A stretch of DNA of 64,000 bases from Hyparrhenia diplandra (GCA_015847255.1 JADLZK010009294.1:124001-188000); one strand, 5' to 3'. Shown: positions 10,442 to 23,122, numbered from the stretch's first letter. The notes: a model not told the origin generated them from the letters alone. Translations and numbers: made by a program.

Positions 10442-11660
10442 TTGTTTGCGGTTTGGATTTCCCGACCCCGTCCCTCGTCGCTCGCTCCGCCGGCGGCCGT
10501 TCCCTCTCCCAACACCACCGCTCCATGCCACCTCCCGCCGGCGCCTCCCCTCGACTCTTCCGCATCCGGCGCTGTTCCTCTGCCCACCCACCGCCGGCGC
10601 TGCTCCTGTGCGCATCCACCGCTGGCGGCACTCTCAATCCACCCTCATCGTCGCCCACCGTCAACTTTCCGGCGCCCATCCTCATCTCTCCTCATCTTGC
10701 CCCACTACATCCCTAACCTCCCCACGGCGGCCACACCTTCTCTTGCCGACGCAAGGAGACTGAGGGCCCAGATCTGGGATGCCCCGACGGCAGCCACGAC
10801 ACGGCTTTCCCCGCAGCGATGGCGGCACGGCCTGCTCCGCGCGGACGGCGCCCGTCAATGGCGGTGCGGTGGTGCTGGGCCGCATCCGCAACTCCCCATC
10901 CCACACCTGTGGACCATGGCATTCAGGTAGGTGTCCTATCCCGATCCGATGTATTTTGGATTTGGATTGGTAGGTATCCCGATCAGATGTATTTTTGGAT
11001 TGCGTTGGCCACTGATGCTCGCTGATCTACCTCACATGACGACGCACACAAGCCGGCGACCAGGTTCGCCCATGACCTACCTCGTGATTGGTTTTTTTTT
11101 TTTTTGCCAAAATCTAGGCGATTTGTATACAGTTGCGCCACGATAGTGACATAGTTGTTTGCATAATCGCATGGTGCTAAGGGGTGCCATGCCGAATCCG
11201 ATTTCCAACTGCGTTGATTCCCAAAATGTTTATTGCATGCTGAATTTGCCTTGCCACTTTGGAATACATTTTTAGCTGGTATTGTGGCTTCCCATTATGC
11301 TGTAGTTACTATTTGTTGCCATAGATTGCCCAGTTTTTTTTTTTTTTCAATTCGATGAAATTACTAATATGAATAATGATGCTAAATCTATGCTTGTTTC
11401 TCATGTTGAATATTTGTCCCACCGAGTCTTTACGGTGAACTCTTGTGTCTTTGGTTCTTGGTAGCTTGCCTTGTGTTTGAGAGGATTATGCAACAATATA
11501 ATTGGATTGTTTTTTGTGCAGGTGTTCTGCAGAGGGAAACGTTAGCGTCAGGTCAGGATCTCCTGTGAACTTCTCCCATCCTCCTGGTGCTGCAGGCTTG
11601 CTCTGCATCCGTGTTGCTTGTCTGTGCTGGTCTTCTGTGCCAGAACCAAACCATGCATGA
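10442..11660 (+). CDS. Hypothetical two-exon gene, Pro/Ala/Arg-rich (or non-coding transcript)
   Basis: Exon 1 (10442-10926) is open and ends at CAG|GTAGGT, a consensus donor. The intron would end at TTTTTTGTGCAG (11521). Exon 2 (11522-11660) keeps the frame open through the phase-2 junction to TGA at 11658, giving about 207 residues. The product is Pro/Ala/Arg/His-rich with no domain I recognise, and exon 1 is GC-rich enough that other frames are open too. More splice-like sites follow (donor 12021, acceptor 12153, donor 12227), so this may be the 5' end of a longer non-coding transcript. A TA microsatellite lies just upstream (10266-10284). Confidence 0.25.
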
Positions 11661-14233
11661 AGTTGTTTTTTGACACAGATGCATACATCCTCATGGCCTG
11701 CGGATAAAGGGTGTTCAAGTGTTCAAGAACCAAGGTTTGTGCCCCTTTTATTACCAGATTCACATTTACAAACTGACAATGTTCCTCTATTCAACTGCAT
11801 TTGGAGTAGGAATGCATGAGTTCGGTCAAGCTGTTATAGCACTCCTTTTGTGAACTCCATCCCGTCAAATAAAACCAGCTGAGGTGATTAGCAGGCGACT
11901 GATACATATACCATGAACCTACTGCAGTGGCAACCAGGCCACATCACCAACAGCGGACTTCTTGGAGATCTATATGGACTGGCTTCTTCGAATTTTATCG
12001 CTTCAGCTCACCGTCAAAAGGTACTCCAGATTTTTAAGTCTATTTGCTGTCCATCTTTCTGATTTTTAGTTTAGCGAAGTAGCATATTATCATAAATTAA
12101 GAGTTTCAATCATGTGTTGCCCTCAATTAACTCTGCCTTCCTCTGTTTTGCAGCAGGCTGTGGTTCTTATTCTGATCTGAATGTGCTATGTTGGTTTCGA
12201 TTGTGCAAGGGAGGAATCAAATTCAGGTATGCATGCTTGACAAGCTGTCTTAATAGGTAAGTCTCTTCCAGGCTCACCACTCTAATTATTATAGGTGCAT
12301 CTGTGTTTTTTTTACCCTTCTGTCTCAGACATGAGAGTAGTTTTTATTAGATCAACATTGGATGTTTCCTTCTGTAAAATAGTTTAACAAATTAAATTGA
12401 TCAAATACTGTAATAGCTCATTTTGTTTGGCCTTTGCAGAGGCCTACGTCTATTTTTCTAGCCTGGATAATCCTGATTTTCTGCTAGACTATGAATCTCC
12501 TGTAGCTTTTTTCCCCTTCTCTGCTTATGTGCTCAACTCTCCTCTCTTATTTTGTTTCCTTGCACCTAGGTCGAGCCTCAATTGATTGACTGGGATCAGT
12601 TTGTATTATGTATATACATGTTCCATCGACTATGGGTGGTGCTTGTTTTTTTTACCAATTCTTCATACCAAACCATGTGCCCATGTCTGATGCTCGTTGG
12701 AAAATAATTCTAGGGACTGCTCATATATATGATTGGCATGCTGGTTGCCACTTTCAACTTCTTCAATTAAATCGTAGTCTGTGTACATTTATGTCAGCAA
12801 GATATCTATTTGTGTGCTTTTCCCCTTTTTCTTTAGTTACCTACCAATGAATTCTATTGTCACCACAATATGTAATGATGGCTGCTGTTAATGTTCAAAG
12901 GAAAGGGCTTGAGTGTGGAGAGGGCGAGGGAAATTTCAGTTGTCCATGTAGGCTTCTCTATTTCCCTTTCATGCTTGGTAGAATATAGAGAAGACATCCC
13001 TTTTGTAATAGTTAAATATTCTTGTCATTGTTGCAACCTGTGTAATTCAGTTGTCCATATAGGCTTCGCCATGCCCTTTCATGCTTGGTAGAATATAGAA
13101 AATACATCCCTTTTCTAATAGTTAAATATCCTGGTCATCATTGCAACCTGTGTGTGCCTACACCAATGACCTATCCTCTCCTCCAATGATATAGGCATAT
13201 TATAGTTGAGACAGTGTGAAGTCCACTGTATGTGGGCGGGAGGAAATCTTACTGGACAAATCTACAAATTGCGGGCCTGATTAATGTTTTGTGTTTTCCA
13301 TTTCATCATGTATTAAAAAAAGCATTAATGCATACAATAGTTACAGGCGTCCAATTTTGGGCTTCCTTGGTTGAATTGGCAAGCTTATAGTTTAATTTCG
13401 TGAATTTGAATTCAGTTTTGGGCTGAGGTATCTCGATTTGTTCCGTACAACACCTTGAAAGTTCTAAAACATGAGGTTCCATGTGCAGCAGCAGTGCTTA
13501 CAGTGTTTGATTTATAGCTTGAGGTAAGCAAGCCCATTCCATAGTCCACAACTTATTATTCATGCCTCATGTTATTTTAAGTTATGGATGCCCACAACGT
13601 AACAATAACCTGCTTTTAGTTTGTAATTATTGTATTCCTCTACACATTCGAAAGTGATTATTGTGCAAAACTTAGATAAGAGTCCTGTCATATATTTTTT
13701 CAAAACATGCTTACCAAACCAGTGTAATTCTTAGTTCTTAGGAGGAGCTGTTGATGTTCCATTTGTTGCAGCTTCCTTTTCTACCCTTGTCGATTGCAGG
13801 TGCATGGGCTTTTTGTTCAGGACAACAATATGAAAGGGTACAGTTTGTACTCTATTATGCATTGTCTGTTGCTTTGCTTTAGGGAACAACCCTTTTACTA
13901 GGAAAAAGGAATGATCTTGCAATGGGAAAAAAAGTAATGGGGGTGCTGACGAGGACAAATCAAATAGAGCATCTCTCAATGCATTATTGTTCACAGTTCA
14001 CATAGGAGATGGGTGTTGCTTTCGGATGCAATGCAAACTAATCCCTCGATTGCAGGGAACAGATGGCTTTTTAGCAATTAGGAGCTCACTCTGTTGCCTC
14101 ACGGGCAGGCACTAGGCATTTTGTCCGGCTCACCGGTCACCGCAAGGGGTCTGTGCATTGCTTGCGATTATGCATGTTGCTGCCTTCAACATTTTTATAA
14201 TTGATTTGTCCTTTTCTTTATTGATGTAGGTTA
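11661..14233 (+). other. Intron/exon-like sequence without a recognisable CDS
   Basis: AT-rich sequence with T-rich tracts and several plausible plus-strand splice signals (GT at 12021, AG at 12153, GT at 12227, pyrimidine-rich AG near 12269). It has short open frames only. It reads like the introns and 3' part of a non-coding or decayed gene starting near 10300. It contains the 111-bp duplication at 12935-13153. Confidence 0.35.
12935..13153. repeat. 111-bp tandem duplication
   Basis: Two diverged head-to-tail copies (12935-13045 and 13046-13153), each starting TTCAGTTGTCCAT and ending near TTGCAACCTGTGT. Confidence 0.85.
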
Positions 14234-14241
14234 TACAGGAG

Positions 14242-15112
14242 TAGGGATGAAAACGGATCGGATCGGAGCGGATAATGGCTCTCCCATATCCTAATCCTCT
14301 TTTTTTTTTTCGGTTCGGTTCCGAGCGGATCGGATATTAGGTGGATTCGGATACGAATCACGGATTTTTAGGATGTCGGAAATGGTGCGGGTTCGACCGG
14401 GCGTCGGAGCCGAAGCGGACTTTTAGAATCGGATAATATATGCGTACATGTTGTTTTTTTTTTATAACAAGAAACAATTTTTTTTAGACAAAGTCATAGC
14501 TTGGTGTTGCCTGAATTATAGTCACAACCGGGGAAGATGAAGCTACAATTTGGCTCCCCTGCTATTACTGTACTTGCATCTCGAGACGGTCATTTTTATC
14601 TACAATACATGCATCGCTAGATGTATCAGTACTAATCTAGTAGATAGATAGATCGGGAATACTACATGATGGAGAGGAACTTACCAGCTGCACGAGTTGT
14701 GCGTGAGTATAGAGCCACGTATTAGGAAAACTATAAATTGAGAAATAGAGAATCACACTGCGCACGGCCATCTCTGTTGTGGCATTGTCTAAATTAGGCA
14801 AATAGCCAATCAACGAAATTACATTCTATATATAGCAAAAATACGGAGTATACTTAAAATGAAATATTGTTGCCATTTGGGCTCCTTAAAATATCCGGTT
14901 ATCCTATTATAAGCGCCGGATAATCCGCATTAAATTATCGGATAATCCATATCCGCCGGATTTTGCCAATACCATATCCTACACCGCATCCGCATATAGT
15001 CGGATTCGGATTATCCACATCCGCACGGATGTTAAAAACACTCTCCATATCCTTAAAATTCAGATTCGGGCCGGATCGGTGCGGAGGATTATCCATACCG
15101 CTTTCATCCCTA
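14242..15112. mobile_element. Non-autonomous hAT transposon (871 bp)
   Basis: The ends are inverted: TAGGGATGAAAACGG at 14242 and, on the minus strand at 15112, TAGGGATGAAAGCGG. The flanks carry the perfect 8-bp direct repeat TACAGGAG (14234-14241 and 15113-15120), the hAT target duplication length. Both subterminal regions are rich in short CGGATCGG / GGATAATCC motifs, likely transposase-binding sites. There is no transposase frame, so mobility would need an autonomous relative. Confidence 0.9.
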
Positions 15113-15120
15113 TACAGGAG

Positions 15121-16003
15121 GGCATTGTGTTGCCTGCCAAATGTCACCTCAATTTTAAGGTGATGGCCAAGGTGTACGCGTGGATCAAAGCAAAAAAAGT
15201 TTTAAATACTGAAAGTGATGACCAGTGATATTTATCTAGATATTTACATTCCCACCCGACTTTGTTTTTGCCTCAAATGACTTGGGATCATTAAATTATT
15301 ACTTTGATACAAAGTCTGAAATTTACATCATGATGTAATTGTCCTCAATATATGTGCTTTTGAATTTCAAACTCCTGTAAAAAAATTAAATTCGGTCTCT
15401 TTGTGGTTGAAAATAATTGTGCTTGATATATTTGATTTCAAAAACTGCAGTTTATGATAAATTTGTCCCAATCAAATGGCCATTGAAAGTCCATTTCCAG
15501 GACAGACTATTATTTTGACCAAAAAAAATCCGACCAGGCAATATGTATTATAATAACGTGTGGTCCAGTTTTGAAAAAAAAAAAAGAAAAACAGCTTGAC
15601 AACTTGCAACGCGAGTCTCATAGGCGGCCAAAAAAAAACGGCTTGAGAAACTGCAGAGAAAAAAAATATCGGTAAAAAAATAGGCTTTAGAAATTGCCGA
15701 GACGGTTCTCATACACGGGCATTGGTGGTGGTGTGGGCTGAGCTGCGGTCTCATGCAGGGGGCTGGTGCGGTGGCCACCGGGGTCTGAATGGCATTTGCC
15801 AATTTTGGATGCATTTGTAAATCAAAAATAATATTTTTTTCACCTAGTACTTAGATTCATAACATGTGTAGTCAAACCATATGCTCAAACAATCATATAT
15901 GTATTCTAATTATTAGTTTTTTTATTGCACGTTAATCAGAATTATTGAGTAATATTGCAATCAAGGTGCAATACAGAAACACATTATTTGAAAGAAAAAA
16001 TAC
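15121..16003. other. Intergenic, lost 3' end of the ZIFL pseudogene
   Basis: AT-rich sequence with several A-runs (15575-15590, 15628-15636). The second half of the transporter (membrane segments after the central loop) should lie here on the minus strand but is not found; no other gene is seen. Confidence 0.5.
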
Positions 16004-19000
16004 CTCTGAATATGCTGAATCATCAAAGGAGATGATACAATATAGGATAATAGAAGACATAAGTGGCCAATTCTTAAACAAGTTCTTATTTTTAGTTGAA
16101 CTACTATGCTGCTCAACAGATCCTTCAACATCAGCCAATCGGGCAATACAATATCTAGTTGTTTGTTCTTCTTTGTCATCACATTTGTGTTTATGTAATG
16201 TCTCCTGAAATATTATGCAACAAACAATTTTTATAATAAAAGTCAAGCTAATGAGTAATATTACCCAATAAGTTGAGAGGATCTAAAGACAACATAAACT
16301 ATGATTTGGCAAAATATGTCAATGCATTTAGCTACAACATTATAACAAATGAAGAGATGACAAAGCAAATTTAGTTAAGAGGATGAGTATATCTCTAGTT
16401 ATGAATTTTATAAGATTGTTCTCCTATTTTGGCCTTCAGAAAAAAAAAATCAGTTAAGTTAAAAGGTTGTTTATGCTATCTTGGAGATCTCTTCAAACGA
16501 ATCTATTATACCAAAGGTGTAGATAATTTTTGGATGTGTGGTTAAGTGTCTATTAAAAATAGAAGGAACGATACTACTGTCGGGAACATTAGCGAAATGG
16601 TAGATGCTTGAACGTTTTGTTTGTATGGTGGCAGTGGACTAAAATTTTCTTATGATTAGGTGGTGCACCTTCAGATCATGCTTAGCCACTTAAATTTTTT
16701 ATCTTCAAGTCAAGGCAAATAAATAGGTGTATGGGTGTATGGGGGTTTACCATAATACTAAAGGCACCACCATGGTGGATTAATGGTCCACCAAATAACA
16801 TTCTTCATTAGTCGTTGCACACACTTAATTGGCGATGGCCTAGGCTCACTACCCTAAGAGTGATGCATGTGCATGATTAATTGATTGATTTGCCATGGTC
16901 TAGGCTCACAATCCCATCAAACATGGGTAAGTAGTACAGTTGCTCTTAATTGTGTGTCTTGGTAATGACGCAGGGCCCTATATTAGAGCACAAATGCAAA
17001 ACATTCATATGCCTTATAAAAGAATATGCATGGAGAGAGTAGGAACATAAGAGGATGCTAATGCATTGACATGAGGAAGAATACTTTAGTTGTAACGTTC
17101 CTATAACAATACTCAAATGTTTTCATGAGAAAATGTTATGAAATGAAAGCATTAAAACATAGATAAGTTAATATATAGTAACAACAATTTACCAAATTTA
17201 CATACCGGGAGCCATATGCAGCTTATGAGGATAATAAAGCAAAAGATCGACACACACAAACAAGGTAAAAAATATGGGAACCCGACAAAAACAATCCCAC
17301 AATTAGTAAGTGAAAAATTATGATGGATTATGTGCTTGTAACAAACAATACCTCCCAAATAATGAGTTGGCATCAAACAACTTTGGATAGTTTTTTGCTG
17401 GCTGTGAAATGGGATTTGAGGGTAAAGGGTAATGAATAGGGTGACATATATATGAATAATTGAAGGATACAAGAAATGATAGAACCCTTTTATACCCGTG
17501 CAAGATATCCACCTATAGCTGGCCCAATTATAAGAGCTATTGCCCAAGATGTACTAACCTAAATCATAAAAAAAGAAGATGTCATAATATAAACAGTTGC
17601 ATCACTTAGTGAAAATAAGTTGTTATATCATTTGAAATTTTACAAGTGACAATCCAATAGCTTGATGTTCGACTCGACAAACTTCAACAGCATATGCGTA
17701 AAGAAGTCAAACCATGTTACTAAGCGCAACATGCTCTAATACTTCCAAATATATTAAATCATCCAACTCTCATACTCTTATTGGGCCAAATAAACCATTT
17801 AAAGAACCAAGAAGAAATGGGTGTAACAAGAGCCATCCAATAGTGCACACTCAATCCGAACAAAGTGTTAAACACAAGCCTGAGATAAAAATAGAAGGGT
17901 ACAAATGATTAACGATAGAAAAATGGAGGTAGTTGAAATAAATGACCTAGCTAATAAACAACTTAATTTTGGTTAGATACAAATAGAGAAAAGAACTACT
18001 AACACGGAGAAAACTCCAAGAATAATAACCCGGCTTCCTCCCAATACGGTCGGCTACCATTCCCCACGCAATGGAACTCAAAAGCTCGACCAAGCATGTA
18101 TGAGGCACCTACATAAATATAATTTTTTTTGTTAGTACATAAAAATTAGTTATAGACTTAGTAAATATAAACTTTAAAGCTAAGAATATTATAGTGTTTA
18201 GAAGCTTTTACCCACAAATCCAGCATAAAATCCAATATCTTCTTCTCTTGTGGTAATGTGCAGGTCTCTTATCTATTGGTGATAGGAAAAGCAAATAATG
18301 TGTAAGTCTCATACAACTAAGAAGGGTCTGCGAGATAACATACCAAATGCTACTATATTAGTGTAAAGTGCTTGCACACATGTCTTAAATGGTTCTAACA
18401 TTGTTACTTTTTATGTTGAGTACGTGTCAAGTCTATTAGGCATATATATGGCAAAAAATTTTGCAATTGTACAATTATATATGTAGGCACAAATTGCAAT
18501 GTCTGAAATCCAAAGCAACCAGAATTTAATACTATATGCAACATATTATTGACAACACATGTTATGGGATTAGATATCCATACCATGAAATATATGAAGG
18601 GAAACAACAATGATATTGGCAAACCTAGTAGAACCAGAGAAAAGACACAAAAAGTTAGGAACCAGCATTGTACAATAATTAAAAACTATGTACATAAATA
18701 TGTCAAGATACCTGCATATATGTATAGAAGCAATGAAAAGCACAACGTATAAGAAACAAAAAAACAAAAGTATGAAAGTCATGACTATCACAATATGTCT
18801 TAAGGGTGTTTGTTCATTCTTATGTACAATGCATCCCACTCCAACTTTATGAATTATTTAACACACTTTGGCTTGACGGAAGGGGTCTTGCTTATTATAG
18901 AGTCATTGTATAATATACTTGTTCGTGTAACTATTGCTAATGGTGTTTTTCAGTGTTGTATCTTGCATATTCCCTCTATAATGTAATATAGTGTATTTTA

Positions 19001-19220
19001 GAGTAAAAATTTTGGAATTGCTGAAGAGAGAACACAAAATATACACATGCCCGCACATTATTTCTAATCAAGCCCATGTTCTTGAAAAAAACTTTTTCCC
19101 CTAATCAAGCGATAAATGATGATGTTTGATAAATACTTTGGAAAGTAACAATATATAATACCCAAATTTATGTAATGCAAAAAAAAATTAATTCATACCA
19201 TCTCTTATATTTAGATATAA

Positions 19221-19760
19221 TTTTTTTTTTTGAGAATTATACATTACAACGCAAACGCTCACAACACGCACACACACTAAAACACACGTCGTAAACCCTT
19301 CCACTATGAGCATCTCCGAAGGACTAAGCACCGATATATCCGGAGATTCCTAAAAGTCACCATCGATTGTCTCGTCATCGGCAGGAATGTTGTTTACCAC
19401 TTAACACATAACGCCCGAAAAATCCTGAAAAAAACTCGGCCGCATGCCAAGCCACCACCAAAGCGCGTCTCACCACCGCAACCCACGCAAAGCCGCCAAC
19501 CCACGACTCCATCTCCACGCGCCCCCTCGCTGCTGAGTCCATGTCCAACCTGACCCCCCACCCTCGAAACCCCGCGCCCGTCACCGCGTCGTAACGTCGT
19601 TCCTCTAGCTCCACCTCTCCCGTTTGGCTCTTTCCACCTAAACGCCCTGTGACCGCCCGCCCTCTCGCCGCCGTGGCTGAACGCACGCCGGGTCCCAAAG
19701 GCGACCCCTGTCCCTCGCACTCGCGCACGATGAGGTCGCACGTGCTCTCTCACCAGCACT
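19221..19760 (-). mobile_element. Poly(A)-tailed retroposon-like insertion in ZIFL intron 1
   Basis: On the minus strand a GC-rich body (about 19760-19430) runs into ...GTATAATTCTC followed by an 11-A tail (19231-19221). The abrupt base-composition change and tail suggest a SINE or 5'-truncated LINE copy. Its upper boundary is approximate and I found no clear target duplication. The TTCTC(A)n end recurs in the tiny insertions at 32697 and 46102. Confidence 0.4.
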
Positions 19761-19854
19761 CCTGTACGTCTTCACTATCTGCAACTCCAGCAAGGACGTC
19801 ACTATCTTCAAATGGCAAGAAACCAAGCACACTTCATAGCAGTGAAACGGGAGC

Positions 19855-20025
19855 AGAGAACGAAGAGCAGAGAATTACCCTTTGGGACGTGTGGTCTACT
19901 AATTTACAGTGTGGTCTAACATGATACCAAGCACTATCCTCCTCCAACATGAAAATTATCGTGTGGTCTACTAATTTACCCGTTTGGGACGTACGGGAGC
20001 ACAGAGAACGAACAACAGAGAATTA
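19855..20025. repeat. Local duplication with GTGTGGTCTACTAATTTAC
   Basis: The 19-bp unit occurs at about 19887 and 19959, and AACGAAGAGCAGAGAATTA recurs as AACGAACAACAGAGAATTA. A small imperfect segmental duplication in intron 1. Confidence 0.7.
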
Positions 20026-20307
20026 ATTTGCATGCACAAACATACTGTTGACGAAGTTGACGATCCAGATGTGGAAGAAGAGCCTGTACGGGATCCCCGG
20101 GTTCGCCTCCTTCCTCAGCTCCATGGCGCAACCAGAGCAACCATCGAAGTACACCGGGGGCTCCGTCTCCAAAAGCGGGGCTGCTGCCTCTCCCTCACCG
20201 CCGGCCATGTTGTCTTGTTTGCTTCTCCTCTCACCTCTAGCTAGCTTCTCCGGCACGCTGCAGTTCCACTATGTGTGGGTGTGGCAGCAATTATATGGGC
20301 AAATCTG

Positions 20308-20328
20308 ATGACGTGTACTCCATATATA
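20308..20328 (-). promoter_or_regulatory. Putative TATA box and TGACG element of the ZIFL pseudogene
   Basis: Minus strand has CCTATATATGG (TATA at 20328-20323), about 115 bp upstream of the ATG at 20208, followed by CACGTCATC, which contains a TGACG-type core. Spacing is reasonable for a plant core promoter. Confidence 0.4.
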
Positions 20329-20464
20329 GGATGGAGTCCATCCTACCAACGACATGTTTGGATATTTATCTTGTCTAAACTCTAGGTAGTTTGAAGATGA
20401 GCACTAGAGTTTTAGACAACTTTAACAAGTCACTTATGTGGTTTAAAGTTTTTTATGAGGTTGA

Positions 20465-21202
20465 CTAAATTTTAACAACACTACCCGGCGCTCGTTGACA
20501 TATTGGATGAAGCATGCCTAATCTATCACGGCGGTTGAGCCAGGGAAGAGGATCATTCTTGCCGTTGTACGTCGTGAAGGACAGCTTGTACATACGAGGA
20601 GCGAGTCCCGGGAAGTGATTTGGAGGGGGGCCCGGGACGGGTGCCTGCGCCATCTTGAGGGGCACCGAGGCCCGTGCTGGCACCGCACCGAGGATGGCGG
20701 CCAACCTTGTCTCCATCTCGGCTGCTAACTGCGGTTCGACAGCGGTCTTTGCGTTCTCCTTGTAGGCTTTGAGGAAGGTGCGCACAAACGTCTCCATGAC
20801 CGACTTCATGTCGGTCTCCAGGTCGAGGAGGACCTTGCTCTTGCATTCCTCCGTCGAATCAGTACGGAGAGGATAGAGACTTGATCGGGCGGCGTGTCGA
20901 GGGCCGGTGGTGATCGTGTTGAACCGCTTGGCGAGGTCTCCCAAAGAACTTCTTCGAATCGGCGTCCATGGTGGTGGGTGGATCGGTGTCCTCCGGATAC
21001 CGGTATCCGCGGCCATTGATGGAGGCGGCGGCGACACCCAGCCGACGCGCCATAGGCGGCGTGGCGGCGTTAGGCGGCGGCAGCGCTGGCTGGGGGCGTG
21101 TGCGTGGGGGAGAGGAGGAGGCGTGGCCACGGGCAGGAGCAGGGGAAAATGCTTCTTTGTTGCTTGCCCCGAGAGGTTACATCCTCTCTTATATGACCCC
21201 AT
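20465..21202 (-). pseudogene. Gag N-terminal fragment of a Gypsy element
   Basis: The 245-codon frame has DLAKRFNTITTGP, a helical acidic block (LLDLETDMKSVMETF), a Pro-rich linker (PVPGPPPNHFPG) and the gag-entry motif KLSFTTYNGKNDPLPWLNR, typical of grass Gypsy gag just before the capsid core. After WLNR the similarity stops, so the capsid is missing. The true start is probably internal (a Met at MAADTG or in a shifted frame), since the first 60 residues look like translated LTR. Confidence 0.6.
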
Positions 21203-21485
21203 TATGGGGACTTGTATCTCAAGTAATCTCTAAAGGTTCCTTTACAGAGTTGAAATAGCTTTACAAGCAATCATTATTTATTTTCTAATAGGAGATTTCT
21301 TATAGAATTAGAATATCCCTTTCACACTAAAAAATCCTAATTATTATCATAATCCAACTCTTGCTTTAATTGCCGAAGAAGTCGCGGGGAGACGGCGGCG
21401 GCAAAGACCTTCGGGCCAGGCCCCCCCTACCGGCCGCGGGGCCCCTTGGGCCAGGCATCCTAGGCCCCACCCTTTGGGTGTGACA
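20470..21485 (-). mobile_element. Ty3/Gypsy LTR and gag fragment, truncated
   Basis: Minus strand begins TGTCACACCC at 21485, an LTR-type start, continues as an AT-rich LTR-like stretch with TCATATAAGAGAGG near 21200, and passes into an open gag-like frame. Sequence similarity to retrotransposon gag ends abruptly near 20500. No primer-binding site, protease or pol follows, so this is an internally deleted or truncated copy. No target duplication was found. Confidence 0.55.
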
Positions 21486-22894
21486 TAAAGTGTGGTGTCG
21501 TTTAGTGGCTAAAACCATTAGATCCAAACCGGACCTAAAACGAGTGTGGTTTTAGCTTTTTATTTAATATATAGTCAAGTCAATAAATTTTGTTACTAAA
21601 TCGATGAAAATATACTGATATTTATAATGTTGAACATGGTCACTAACTTACTACAACATTAATCCTATAATATATTATTTATATCAAATTATTTAGATAT
21701 TACATTTTTCTATAGAGTTGTTTTCTCCATCCTACATAGTAATAATGCAAATGACACATATAATCCTCATTTAATTATGTGAAAGTTCTTGTAGTCACTA
21801 TATTTTAAGTTAGATATATTGATTGATAGAAAGGTATACATGTAATTGCATCCAACAATTTATTACGTCCAGTCCAAATCTATGTGACCAAATCATCACG
21901 TGCTGGATCTGGATGGATTGTTAATTTCTTCCTGGGACCTGGGAGCTTCAATTCATGATCATGAGTCATGAGACCGACGTCCGCCTAATAAAAATTAAAA
22001 ACTAAAATCCAGCACCACGTCTTGTACTTGCACCACCACCTCACCCACCCCATTAACACGCACCGGTTTCTTCTGGCCACTTTAATTTCAGCCACATAAC
22101 ACATCTTCCCCGCCCGCATATCAGACATAAGCACACCCTTTAATTTTGTTATATAGAGTCTAATTCATATATAGAATAAATCAGAATTCTTCAAGTTTAA
22201 CTATATTTGCAGAATAAGTTTATTGTCAAACTATATTTACGATTAAATGGAAAAAAGGACGGATTATTTAAACGTGGAACTCGATCTCCAGTGTAAATAT
22301 GGTGTCTTGAAAAAGAAGGTGTCATATAGCTACTGCATAATAGCATGCATGCGCAATGTGAATGCTCCAAATTTTGAAAAAATAAAGAAACACAAGAGAT
22401 GAGAAAGATTTTTTTTTTATATAGGGAAATGAGAAAGACAAGGTGGTAGCTGGTTGTGGGCCGTGCCGGTAATAAATCGGTTCAGAGCGAAAGCGATCGA
22501 TGCTCGCATGATTCTTTGTCGCGGGTCGGCCTCGGCCCACAAGAAACCAACCGATGAGCAATTGAGAGCAATTGAGCAGGCAGGGTTTGCAGCGAGTGAC
22601 CATATGAGTTAATGTCAAAAAACAATATAATATAATATAAATAATATATACACTGCGTGACGACGTGGCATGCTGCCAATCGCAGGCGTCTTTTTCTCAA
22701 CCAGAGAGCGAATGAAGACACACATGAATGTACTATGACATGACATTACACTCTTTTGACTTTTCCAATTCTCTTCCAATTTAATCTTGCACAATTAGAT
22801 TTTGCACTTAAGCTGCATTTTAGACCTAAGCTCAATTTTCCACTAAAAGTTATTTTATAATTGATTAATTATAAATCTTTGGAGATAAATTAAA
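21486..22894. other. Intergenic, no gene seen
   Basis: AT-rich sequence with short open frames only. 22430-22610 is a less AT-rich patch without a recognisable product. Confidence 0.6.
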
Positions 22895-22901
22895 AACTAA
22901 T

Positions 22902-22974
22902 TGGAGATACAAGGAGTTGAACTCCTACCTTTTTTCATGCATAGATAAACACTCTACCAGTTGAGCTACATCCC
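22902..22974 (-). pseudogene. tRNA-Ala-like copy 1
   Basis: A box TAGCTCAACTGG intact; B-box-like GAGTTCAACTCC; anticodon-loop region TATGCATG. 3' acceptor side changed to GTATCTCCA. Confidence 0.65.
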
Positions 22975-23058
22975 AATTTTTGCTAAAAATATCACCACAA
23001 GTTATTTTTTAATTAGTTTAATCTTTTGAAGATAGATTACTTATATTAAAAAAATAAT

Positions 23059-23122
23059 TGGAGTTGATCCCGTACCTTTTTAATGCATAGATAAACGCTT
23101 TTAGCAGTTGAGCTACATCCCC
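23059..23122 (-). pseudogene. tRNA-Ala-like copy 2 (deleted T arm)
   Basis: About 9 bp shorter: the T arm and 3' acceptor strand are partly deleted, removing the B box. A-box region ends TGC instead of TGG. Confidence 0.6.

Larger units (their letters stand above)
16004..20208 (-). pseudogene. ZIFL: ZIFL (zinc-induced facilitator-like, MFS) pseudogene, N-terminal half
   Basis: Ten exons are readable on the minus strand: 20208-20046, 18624-18584, 18272-18212, 18108-18004, 17879-17776, 17697-17644, 17558-17496, 17401-17352, 17281-17206, 16204-16004. They encode MAGGEGEAAAPLLE, GCSGCAME, ISLLFPFIYFM, REEDIGFYAGFV, GMVADRIGRKP, FNTLFGLSV, IIGPAIGGYL, FPYFLPCLC, ETLHKHK and FKNWPLMSS, in the order of plant ZIFL proteins (vacuolar or plasma-membrane carriers linked to Zn/K homeostasis and auxin transport). 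Exon phases agree throughout. Decay: two single-base insertions in exon 4 (in GCTTTTGAG and in CCGGGTTA), one in exon 5, acceptor AC instead of AG before exon 6, GG instead of AG before exon 9, and the last six or so membrane segments missing. The start at 20208 was preferred over an upstream in-frame Met (20256) by family resemblance. Confidence 0.88.

Noticed and set aside
19375..19832. Frames of 91-121 codons in ZIFL intron 1
   Set aside because: They lie in the GC-rich body of a poly(A)-tailed insertion and have no family resemblance.
20365..20475. MITE suggested by AAACTCTAG...CTAGAGTTTT
   Set aside because: Only a short inverted pair; no target duplication and no second end located.
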